Assembly (NCBI GenBank): GCA_021790425.1
Contig: JAJYEA010000018.1
Span: 1 to 38,275 of the forward strand
Length of the DNA: 38,275 nucleotides
DNA from: Thermoplasmata archaeon
Lineage (GTDB): Archaea > Thermoplasmatota > Thermoplasmata > Lutacidiplasmatales > UBA184
Direction of reading: 5' to 3'
The translations under genes and the position numbers were made by a program. Below, piece after piece: positions 23,238 through 29,488 of this stretch; the first letter of the stretch is position 1; every line of letters begins with the position of its first letter. Under the pieces are notes generated by a model that did no database searches, had not been told where the DNA came from, and saw only the letters and a program-made list of their open reading frames with translations.

Positions 23238-24152
23238 ATGGCCATGGGTGAGCCCGGTGCCTTTCCTGTCGTTCCGCACGACCTTGCGTCGGTGGATGAG
23301 GAGACGGCGCTCCTTCTGGTGGAGCGGCTGTCCGACACCACGACGAAAACGCCGGAGGGGCTCCTCGAGCTCCCCGCGGGCGAGGGCGAGGCGGTGGTGC
23401 TCGGAGACACCCATGCGGACTGGCCCACGCTCGAACAAGTGGCCCGCGAGCACCTCGAAGGGGCCACCCCCGTGCGCCGGTTCATCCTCCTCGGCGACTA
23501 CGTGGACCGTGCCCCGGAGCACCTACCGTTCGCATCGCTGGTCAACGCGCTCCTCGTGCTCTCGTTGAGGGCGGCGTATCCCGATCGCGTGATCGCCCTC
23601 AAGGGGAACCACGAGGCGTACCGCGAGACCCCGAGCCTCTCCTGCGATCTCCTGCGAGAGTCCGACGACGCCTGGGGATCGCCGACCGTCGGCGAGCGGG
23701 TGCTCGACCTGCTCGAGGCGCTGCCGCTCGCCGTGACGACCGAGAGCGGGGCCTATCTCGCGCACGCGGGGTTCCCCCTCAAGAAGGACTGGAAGGCGGC
23801 CCTCCGGAACCCGACCGAGACGACCATCCTCCAGGTGTGCTGGAACGATGTCGAGCTCTCCCCCACGTGCGGCGCACGGGGGATCGACCAGACGCCGATC
23901 AACGAGCAGAACCTGGGGGAGTTCCTGGCGAGGTCCGGGACGTCCGTCTTTCTCCGCGGGCACGATCCCGCGGTCGTGGGAAAGAGCCTGTACCACGACC
24001 GGCTCCTCACCCTCCACACGACCCGGGTCTACGAGGAGAGAGGGCTCTACCTCGCCTATCTTCCGCTCTCGGGAAGGATGAGGGACCTCAGCGGGGTGCG
24101 CCTGCGGAAGATCGAGCCGGCGCCGCTCCCGCCGGCCCGCCCGTTCCGCTGA
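23238..24152 (+). CDS. PPP-family serine/threonine (or broad-specificity) metallophosphatase
   Basis: The 304-residue protein carries the PPP catalytic set: GDTH (56-59), GDYVDR (86-91), GNHE (123-126), a histidine in YLAHAGFP and another in FLRGHDP. These bind two metal ions and attack phosphoproteins or phosphate esters. In the second motif the usual G after VDR is A (GDYVDRAP), a mild departure. The open frame begins at 23211, inside the TATA box; ATG 23238 is preferred, and ATG 23244 is also possible because a GAGGAGG lies 6 nt before it. The gene is divergent from ftsZ and its last 65 bp overlap tsr3 on the other strand. Target proteins are unknown. Confidence 0.88.
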   Translation: MAMGEPGAFPVVPHDLASVDEETALLLVERLSDTTTKTPEGLLELPAGEGEAVVLGDTHADWPTLEQVAREHLEGATPVRRFILLGDYVDRAPEHLPFASLVNALLVLSLRAAYPDRVIALKGNHEAYRETPSLSCDLLRESDDAWGSPTVGERVLDLLEALPLAVTTESGAYLAHAGFPLKKDWKAALRNPTETTILQVCWNDVELSPTCGARGIDQTPINEQNLGEFLARSGTSVFLRGHDPAVVGKSLYHDRLLTLHTTRVYEERGLYLAYLPLSGRMRDLSGVRLRKIEPAPLPPARPFR

Positions 24153-24735
24153 ACCGTTCGATCTCGAGGATGCCCACTTCCGTCGGGCCCGAGGTCCGGT
24201 GGTAGGCCTCGAGGGCCTCCCCGTTCAGATCCAGGAACGACGCTCCGAACGCGAACCTCCCGAGGAACGTCTCGGCGGTCTCGCGACCCGCCACCACGTA
24301 GAGGGCGGCGCCGAGCGCCTCGGCGGTGTTGAGCTCTCCGAGCCGCCCGTAGTGCTGGGGGTTCGCCGCGAAGAGGAAGGGCAGGCGCCGGCGGACCCGC
24401 ATCGAGGAGAGCCACCGGTCCTCGAGCGGGTAGCCCCCACGACGCCCGAGACGGTTCCAGGAGCAGTCCACGGCGACGATCCCCCCCTCGAGCGCGGACC
24501 GCATGTCCTGCGGGCTCAGCGGGATGTCGGAGTGAGGATCGAGCAGCACCGAGCGGGGGGACGGCCGCCGGGCGCCGCCCGCCTCCCGGGCGAGCCCGAG
24601 CCGGAGGGCCTTGCGGCCCGTGCAGACCTTCGGCGAATCCTCGCAGGCGAGGACGATCCAGAGCGGGGGCTCAGAGGGGAGGTCCCGCGTGCTGTCGGAA
24701 GAGCTCGTGGATCTTGCGCGTGATGGCCAGGGCAT
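24088..24735 (-). CDS. tsr3: rRNA aminocarboxypropyltransferase Tsr3 (DUF367)
   Basis: The 215-residue protein has the Tsr3 landmarks: DSPKVCTGRKAL (33-44), VLLDPHSDIPLSPQD (63-77), IVAVDCSWNRL (86-96), RRRLPFLFAANPQHYGRLGE (116-135 region) and LNTAEALGAALYVV, then FGASFLDLNGEALEAYH. Tsr3 transfers the 3-amino-3-carboxypropyl group from S-adenosylmethionine to a methylated pseudouridine of small-subunit rRNA. No in-frame ATG, GTG or TTG lies between 24735 and the conserved start, so translation should begin at 24735, inside the aldolase gene (65-bp tandem overlap). The first 24 residues, encoded in this overlap, look non-conserved. The 3' end overlaps the convergent phosphatase by 65 bp. Confidence 0.9.
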   Translation of the reverse strand: MPWPSRARSTSSSDSTRDLPSEPPLWIVLACEDSPKVCTGRKALRLGLAREAGGARRPSPRSVLLDPHSDIPLSPQDMRSALEGGIVAVDCSWNRLGRRGGYPLEDRWLSSMRVRRRLPFLFAANPQHYGRLGELNTAEALGAALYVVAGRETAETFLGRFAFGASFLDLNGEALEAYHRTSGPTEVGILEIERFSGTGGPAGAAPARSSAGAPR

Positions 24736-25579
24736 CTTCGTGCTTCCGTTGCCAGAGGTTCCGTCCGAAGATGATCCCCGTGGCGCCCGCCTCGAGCGTG
24801 CGGGTCACCTTGCGGAGGAGCTCCTCGTCCCCGATCTTCTCCCCGCCCGAGACGAGCACCATCGTGCGTCCGGCCGCCTTCACGACCCGCTCGAACATCT
24901 CCTCAGGCGAGAGCGAGAGCGTGTTGTAGGGCGCGGGAGCGTCCTTGTCCTTCTCGCTCGTGACGGGGTAGTTCACCTTGACGATGTCCGCCCCGATCTC
25001 CTGCGCGACACGGGCCGCGTACTCGACCGCGTAGAGGGAGTCCCGTCCACCCTTCTTCCCGATCGCCTCTCCGCGCGGGTAGGACCAGACCACGAGCGGC
25101 ATGCCGTAGCGGTCGCACTCCGCCCGGACCTCGGAGGCCTGGGCGATGTCCATGTCCTGCGCCGGCGAGCCGGTGTAGAGGGTGTATCCCACGGCATCCG
25201 CGCCCAGCCGGACGGCATCCTCGACGGAGGCCGTCAGCGGGGAGAACGCCTGGGCGTCGGGAGGCACGTTGGTCTTCCCGTTGATCTTCAGGATGAGCGG
25301 GACCCGGCCGGCGTACTTCTCCTGGAACTTCTGCGCCAGGCCGATGTGGAGCGCGATGGCGGAGAAGTTGCCCTCCAGCGCGAGCCGGTACTGGTACTCC
25401 GGGTCCAGGGACTCCGGGTTGGCGAAGAAGTCCACGGGCCCGTGCTCGAGCCCCTGGTCGATGGGCAGGACGAGGAGCGTGCCGCCGCCCGGTCCGTGCT
25501 CGTAGAGCATCCGGGTCAGCCGGATCCGCTTTCCGAGCGAGAGCCCCATCCCGGACAGCTGCGGTCGGACGCCGGTCAC
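24671..25579 (-). CDS. fba: Class I fructose-bisphosphate aldolase, archaeal (FbaB/DeoC-like) type
   Basis: The protein of about 302 residues has the archaeal aldolase motifs: LLVLPIDQGLEHGPVDFF (35-52), ILKINGKTN (96-104), YTLYTGSP (132-139), WSYPRGEAIGKKGG (165-178) and the Schiff-base lysine in DIVKVNYP (K201), then LVSGGEKI and ATGIIFGRNLWQR as phosphate-binding loops. It cleaves or forms fructose 1,6-bisphosphate in (gluco)neogenesis. A related family makes the aromatic precursor ADH; the DQGLEHGP form favours aldolase, but that alternative remains. The start is either GTG 25579, which overlaps the upstream stop as GTGA, or ATG 25549 (MGLSLGKRIRL). The GTGA coupling favours the former. 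Confidence 0.88.
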   Translation of the reverse strand: MTGVRPQLSGMGLSLGKRIRLTRMLYEHGPGGGTLLVLPIDQGLEHGPVDFFANPESLDPEYQYRLALEGNFSAIALHIGLAQKFQEKYAGRVPLILKINGKTNVPPDAQAFSPLTASVEDAVRLGADAVGYTLYTGSPAQDMDIAQASEVRAECDRYGMPLVVWSYPRGEAIGKKGGRDSLYAVEYAARVAQEIGADIVKVNYPVTSEKDKDAPAPYNTLSLSPEEMFERVVKAAGRTMVLVSGGEKIGDEELLRKVTRTLEAGATGIIFGRNLWQRKHEDALAITRKIHELFRQHAGPPL

Positions 25580-25992
25580 TGGGGACCACCCGCTTCCTTC
25601 TCGAACACCATGCCGGGCTTGTAGGAGGCCTTCCAGCGGACGGGCTCGCCGATGGCGAGGTCCCCGATCTTCTTGACCTCGGGCATCCAGCCGCTCACGC
25701 GGGTCCCGTCCTCGAGTTCCACCAGGACGTAGGCGTACGGCGCGTCGTTCAGGAACTCGTCCGAGGGGACGTTCTGGACCGAGAAGGAGAGGACCTTCCC
25801 CTTCTTGGGAAACTCCACTTCCTTCAGGTTCGCTACGCCGCACCGCGGGCATCGCTGGATGCTCGTGGCCGTCTTGTAGCCGCAGGAGGAGCAGGCCACC
25901 CCGATGATCTTCCCTTCTTCCTGGTAGGCGTGCACAAAGTCACCGATCGCATGCGTCATTGTACCGTTCCCCTTTGCATCGCTTGCTGCCAT
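25576..25992 (-). CDS. DUF35 zinc-ribbon/OB-fold protein, acyl-CoA partner of thiolase
   Basis: The 138-residue protein has an N-terminal helix, a rubredoxin-like zinc ribbon with C34, C37, C48 and C51 (CSSCGYKT, CPRCGVA), and an OB-fold domain from about 55 (GKVLSFSVQNVPSDEF, YAYVLVELEDGTRVSGWM). In archaea DUF35 proteins join acetoacetyl-CoA thiolase to HMG-CoA synthase in the mevalonate pathway and help channel the intermediate. It follows the thiolase by 16 bp and is coupled to the aldolase by a GTGA overlap. Start choice is between 25992 and 25959 (MTHAIGDF). Confidence 0.92.
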   Translation of the reverse strand: MAASDAKGNGTMTHAIGDFVHAYQEEGKIIGVACSSCGYKTATSIQRCPRCGVANLKEVEFPKKGKVLSFSVQNVPSDEFLNDAPYAYVLVELEDGTRVSGWMPEVKKIGDLAIGEPVRWKASYKPGMVFEKEAGGPQ

Positions 25993-26008
25993 TGCTGGTT
26001 CCCCTGTC

Positions 26009-27166
26009 TCAGACCTTCTCGAAGATGTGGACCGAGCAGCTGCCGCCGGTGGCCCCCACGTTGTGGGTGAGGCCGATGCTGGCCCCCGGGACCGCCCGCT
26101 TGCCGGCCTTGCCGTTGAACTGCTCCAAGACCTCGACCACCTGCGCGGCGCCGGTCGCGCTCACGGGGTGCCCCTTCGCCTTCAGTCCGCCGGAGGGGTT
26201 CACCGGGAGCTTCCCGTCGTGCTGGGTCACGCCCTCGGCCCCCGCCTTCGCGGCGTGGCCCTTCGGGAGGAATCCCATGTCCTCGATCGCGAGGACCTCG
26301 GCCATGGTGAAGCAGTCGTGCACTTCCATGAAGTTGATGTCCTTGTGCTCCAGCTTCGCGTGACGGAGCGCCTTCTCCGCCGCGAGCCGCGAGGCCGGGA
26401 TCGTGGTGAGGTCCACCCGGTCCTGCAGGGTGGCCACGCTTCCCGCGCGCGCCGAGGCCCGGATCTTCGCCGGAGTGGCGATCATGTCCTTCTTGAACTT
26501 GGCCGGGTTCGCCACGATCAGCGCCGCCGCCCCGTCCGAGAACGGACAGCAGTCATACAGGTGGAACGGCGAGGAGATGATCGGCGAGTTGAGGTAGGTG
26601 TCCATCGTGATCGGCTTCTGGAAGTGGGCGTGGGGGTTGTTCGCGGCGTTCGCATGGTTCTTGACCGCGATCGCGCCCAGCTCCTCGGACTTCGTGCCAT
26701 ACTTCTTCATATGGGCGGTGGCGAGCGTAGCGTAGAGCCCGGGGAAGGTGGCCCCGTTCGCGGACTCGAAGGCGTAGTCGGCGCCCATGGCGAAGTAGCT
26801 GGTCGCCGCCAGCGTGTCGATGTGGCTCAGCTTCTCGAAGCCCACGACCAGTGCCGCATCGGCGAATCCGCCCGCGATATGGACGTACGCCTCGTGCAGC
26901 GCGGCCGACGAGGACGAGCACGCCGACTCCACGGTCGCGGAGGGGACATCCGGGATCCCGAGAGCCGTGTTGATGAGGGGGCCCACGTGCGCCTGGCGCT
27001 CGGCGATGCCGAACGCGTTCGAGACGAAGGTGTACCCGATGTCCTTGGGCGACAGGCCCGACATCTCGAATGCCTTGACGCTCGCGTTCACGGCCGCCTC
27101 GCGGCCCTTCTCTGCCATCTTGCCGAAACGGTTCATGGCCGCCCCGGCCACCCATACCTCTTCCAT
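26009..27166 (-). CDS. Thiolase-family acetyl-CoA C-acetyltransferase (archaeal, DUF35-dependent type)
   Basis: The 385-residue protein begins MEEVWVAGAAMNRFGK. The nucleophilic cysteine is in VESACSSSSAAL (C83); later catalytic motifs are MEVHDCFTMAEVLAIEDMG and NPSGGLKAKGHPVSATG with its catalytic histidine, and the C-terminal GLTHNVGATGGSCSVHI. This is the SCP2/archaeal thiolase type that condenses two acetyl-CoA for mevalonate synthesis together with the DUF35 protein that follows. A longer frame begins at 27220, but that start would lie upstream of the TATAAA box at 27205-27210, so the ATG at 27166 is used. HMG-CoA synthase, often adjacent, is not in the window. Confidence 0.92.
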   Translation of the reverse strand: MEEVWVAGAAMNRFGKMAEKGREAAVNASVKAFEMSGLSPKDIGYTFVSNAFGIAERQAHVGPLINTALGIPDVPSATVESACSSSSAALHEAYVHIAGGFADAALVVGFEKLSHIDTLAATSYFAMGADYAFESANGATFPGLYATLATAHMKKYGTKSEELGAIAVKNHANAANNPHAHFQKPITMDTYLNSPIISSPFHLYDCCPFSDGAAALIVANPAKFKKDMIATPAKIRASARAGSVATLQDRVDLTTIPASRLAAEKALRHAKLEHKDINFMEVHDCFTMAEVLAIEDMGFLPKGHAAKAGAEGVTQHDGKLPVNPSGGLKAKGHPVSATGAAQVVEVLEQFNGKAGKRAVPGASIGLTHNVGATGGSCSVHIFEKV

Positions 27167-27204
27167 GGTGTCGAAACCCTCGCGGCCCTTGCACCTCCGC
27201 ATCG

Positions 27205-27210
27205 TATAAA
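27205..27210 (-). promoter_or_regulatory. TATA box of the thiolase-DUF35-aldolase-tsr3 operon
   Basis: Plus-strand TATAAA (minus TTTATA, in ATTTATACG) is centred about 41 bp before the thiolase ATG at 27166, giving a predicted leader of about 15 nt. It is one of the clearest AT-rich sites in the window. Confidence 0.65.
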
Positions 27211-27277
27211 TGGCTTGCACCGCGGCGACGCGGGACCGACGGTTGTCGCCGAGATTCTCCGGGACCGACGCGGGGGA

Positions 27278-27553
27278 TCACCGGCCCACAAGCAGGTCCC
27301 GGATCCCCTCGAACGCGGCCCGTGCGGCGGCGGCGTCCCGGGACTTGACGAGGACGCGACCATCCCGGGCGATCGTGAGCTCCGGCGTCCCCGGGACGAT
27401 GAGCATCACCCGCGCGTCGGTCACCTCCCGCCCCCGTCGCTCCAGGGCCTCGCGGACCGAGGAGAGGTCGAGCACGAGGGGGCGCGACGGCAGCGCCTCG
27501 AAGGCCCCCTTGTTGGAGCAGAGACGAAGCTCCCGGTACTCGACGGGCGGCAT
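27278..27553 (-). CDS. Unrecognised 91-aa protein downstream of the ThiI-like gene
   Basis: The protein (MPPVEYRELRLCSNKGAF...) looks like a small alpha/beta domain: a strand with one cysteine (LRLCSN), a helix (SVREALERRGREV), a strand (ARVMLIVPGT), a hairpin (ELTIARDGRVLVKS) and a C-terminal helix (DAAAARAAFEGIRDLLV). There is no membrane helix. It begins 10 bp after the stop of the ThiI-like gene, so they are surely co-transcribed. The hairpin-helix end recalls small RNA- or DNA-binding domains, but no family is recognised. It might supply an RNA-binding part missing in the ThiI-like protein; this is inference. Confidence 0.72.
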   Translation of the reverse strand: MPPVEYRELRLCSNKGAFEALPSRPLVLDLSSVREALERRGREVTDARVMLIVPGTPELTIARDGRVLVKSRDAAAARAAFEGIRDLLVGR

Positions 27554-27563
27554 TCGGACCGGC

Positions 27564-28190
27564 TCAGGCCGTGTGGACCTTGCGGAGGACGTCGGCGAGG
27601 ATGCGGTCCACCTCGATCTTCGACTCCTCCTTCTCGATCGTCAGGAGCTTGGAGGCCGTCGCCGGGCGGTCGGGGACGGCCTGGCAGCAGAGCCCGGGGC
27701 GCGTCGAGATCCCGTAGGTGCCGAGGACCTTGGCGTGCTCCTCGATCTCCTTCTTGTCCAGGCCGATGAGCGGCCGGACGATCGGGAGACGGACGGCGAT
27801 GGTCGCGGCCTTCATGTTGGAGAGGGTCTGGCTCGCCACCTGCCCGAGGGACTCCCCGGTGACGAGGAAGGTCGCGCCCTCCCGCTCCGCGAGGAGCTCC
27901 GCCGAGCGCCACATGAAGCGGCGGCAGAGGACGCACCCGTAGTGCCGGTCGGTGTTCCGCATGAGCGCGATCTGGGTCGACCCGTGGGGGAGCACGTAGA
28001 GCGGGAGCGCCCGGCCGTGCCGGGCCTCGAGCACCTTCCAGTGGTCCCGCACCTTCTCCAGGGGGGAGTCATCGGTGAAGGGACGGTTGTCCATGTGCAC
28101 CCCGACCAGCTCGTGCCCCTGGGAGAGGATCATGTCGGCTGCGACCGGGGAATCGATCCCCCCCGACATCAGCACTACGCCCTTCGCCAC
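27564..28190 (-). CDS. thiI: ThiI-like PP-loop sulfurtransferase lacking the THUMP domain
   Basis: The 208-residue protein is only the ATP-pyrophosphatase half of ThiI. It has the PP-loop SGGIDSPVA (9-17), the CVLCRRFM motif (C86, C89), TGESLGQVASQTLSNM (111-126) and PGLCCQAVPDRPAT (C168/C169, near the position of the second ThiI cysteine). ThiI makes 4-thiouridine in tRNA and in some species moves sulfur to thiazole. Normal ThiI is near 390 residues, with NFLD and THUMP domains that bind tRNA; these are absent here. The start is GTG at 28190, about 27 bp from a TGTAAA box, so the gene begins here and is not a truncated remnant of a longer frame. Confidence 0.85.
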   Translation of the reverse strand: MAKGVVLMSGGIDSPVAADMILSQGHELVGVHMDNRPFTDDSPLEKVRDHWKVLEARHGRALPLYVLPHGSTQIALMRNTDRHYGCVLCRRFMWRSAELLAEREGATFLVTGESLGQVASQTLSNMKAATIAVRLPIVRPLIGLDKKEIEEHAKVLGTYGISTRPGLCCQAVPDRPATASKLLTIEKEESKIEVDRILADVLRKVHTA

Positions 28191-28213
28191 GCGGAATTCA
28201 TGCCGGGGAGGGA

Positions 28214-28219
28214 TGTAAA
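28214..28219 (-). promoter_or_regulatory. TATA-like box of the ThiI-like gene
   Basis: Minus-strand TTTACA within CCTTTACATC, centred 26.5 bp before the GTG start at 28190. The spacing fits a leaderless transcript and helps fix this start. Confidence 0.5.
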
Positions 28220-28288
28220 GGTGTCCCCTTCCGCGCGGCCGGCCGTCCCCAAAGACTTTGACCCCCGGGGGCTCGCAGGGACAGGGCC

Positions 28289-29392
28289 ATGAGCGTCCCC
28301 CCTGCCCCAGGCTCGAGTTCGGCCTACCGCAGGCTCCTCGCGTCGCTCGAGCGCGAGCCCATACTCGTCCTGCTCTTCTTCTCCCCCGGCATCATCGAGT
28401 ACCTCTCGGGCTCGAGCCAGGTCGCCGCGATCGTCACCAACCCCTTCCTCTTCTACCTCCAGCTCGGCGCCAACCTCGGGCTCTACGGCCCGGGGGTCCT
28501 CCTCATCCGGGAGGCGATGATCCGCTGGAAGAAGGGGTGGGGAACGGTCCTCCTCCTCGGCTTCGCGTACGGCATCCTGGAAGAGGGGGTGGCCCTGAGC
28601 ACGATGTTCAACCCCACGGTGGGACCCGCGACCACGGCCGGACTGAACGCCTACGGCCACTATATGGGAGTGAACTGGGTCTGGGCCGTCCAGATCGCGA
28701 CGTTGCACGCGCTCTTCAGCATCGCCCTGCCGATCGCCCTCCTCGACCTCGCGATCCCCCGGATCCGCGGCCGCAGTCTCCTCCGCACGGCCGACCTCCC
28801 GCTCCTCGGAATCCTCTGGGGGGTCGACGTCGCCTTCCTGTACGTCTTCGTGGGGACCTACACCCGGACCTGGACGGGAGCCTCGCTCCTCCTGGGGGCG
28901 TTCGCCGTCATCGCCCTGCTCGTTCTCGTGGCACGGTACCTGCCGGTGGAACCCTTCCGCGCGCGGGGGGATGGGGCGACCTTCCACCCCGGGATCTGGG
29001 CGGTGATCGGTCCCCTGTTCTTCCTCACGGTCTGGTTCATCCCGCAGGTCGGGAAGGGGCTCCACGCATCCCCCGTCCTGACCATCGCCGTGCTCCTCGC
29101 GGTCGACGGGGGCTGGCTCTGGTGGGTGCTGGGGCACATCGGGAGCCGCCACAACGAGCGGCGCCAGGTGGCCTTCGCGGGCGGGCTCGTCGCGCCCCTT
29201 CTCCTCATCGGGGTGGTCACGCAGGCCTTCCTCCCCCTCGTGTTCGCGGGCGACGTCGCGCTCGTGATCTTCCTGCGGGCGCTCTGGGTCCGCTACGCGC
29301 CTCTCCCGGCCCCGCCCGCCGCCGGCCCTCCCCCGGGAGCGGCGCCGCCGGCACCGGAGCTGGGAGGGACCCCTCCGTCCCTGCCGGCGTAG
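28289..29392 (+). CDS. Polytopic membrane protein of unknown function
   Basis: The 367-residue protein has about nine hydrophobic helices and a proline- and alanine-rich C-terminal tail of about 40 residues (PAPPAAGPPPGAAPPAPE). The part from SPGIIEYLSG through GPGVLLIREAMIRWKKGWG to YGILEEGVALSTMFNP (about residues 33-110) resembles membrane proteins I recall from high-GC bacteria and may be the conserved core. The LEEG element superficially recalls CPBP intramembrane proteases, but the second arginine and histidine motifs were not found, so protease activity is not claimed. It is divergent from the ThiI-like gene. A short hairpin at 29425-29440 follows its stop. Confidence 0.72.
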   Translation: MSVPPAPGSSSAYRRLLASLEREPILVLLFFSPGIIEYLSGSSQVAAIVTNPFLFYLQLGANLGLYGPGVLLIREAMIRWKKGWGTVLLLGFAYGILEEGVALSTMFNPTVGPATTAGLNAYGHYMGVNWVWAVQIATLHALFSIALPIALLDLAIPRIRGRSLLRTADLPLLGILWGVDVAFLYVFVGTYTRTWTGASLLLGAFAVIALLVLVARYLPVEPFRARGDGATFHPGIWAVIGPLFFLTVWFIPQVGKGLHASPVLTIAVLLAVDGGWLWWVLGHIGSRHNERRQVAFAGGLVAPLLLIGVVTQAFLPLVFAGDVALVIFLRALWVRYAPLPAPPAAGPPPGAAPPAPELGGTPPSLPA

Positions 29393-29424
29393 CCACGGAC
29401 GCGGGACCCTCGGGACGGCGCGCG

Positions 29425-29440
29425 CGGAGGGGCGCCTCCG
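29425..29440 (+). terminator. Short hairpin after the polytopic membrane protein gene
   Basis: CGGAGG (29425-29430) and CCTCCG (29435-29440) flank a GGCG loop 33 bp after the stop codon and just before the gcvPA promoter. No T-run follows, so the terminator call is tentative. Confidence 0.3.
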
Positions 29441-29453
29441 GTGGGAGCGGGCG

Positions 29454-29463
29454 ATAATCTTAA
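29454..29463 (+). promoter_or_regulatory. TATA-like box of gcvPA-gcvPB
   Basis: ATAATCTTAA, centred about 30 bp before the gcvPA ATG at 29489, suggesting a leaderless or nearly leaderless transcript and arguing against the upstream in-frame ATG at 29441. Confidence 0.5.
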
Positions 29464-29488
29464 CTTCCGAGCAGGGGGTGGCGGCGCC

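Noticed and set aside
24671-25852. Extended aldolase start at 25852
   Set aside because: The extension is a different-frame reading of the DUF35 gene; the conserved aldolase sequence starts near 25549-25579 with a GTGA overlap.
28289-29392. CPBP-type intramembrane protease
   Set aside because: Only a single LEEG element was found; the additional conserved arginine and histidine motifs of the family were not seen.
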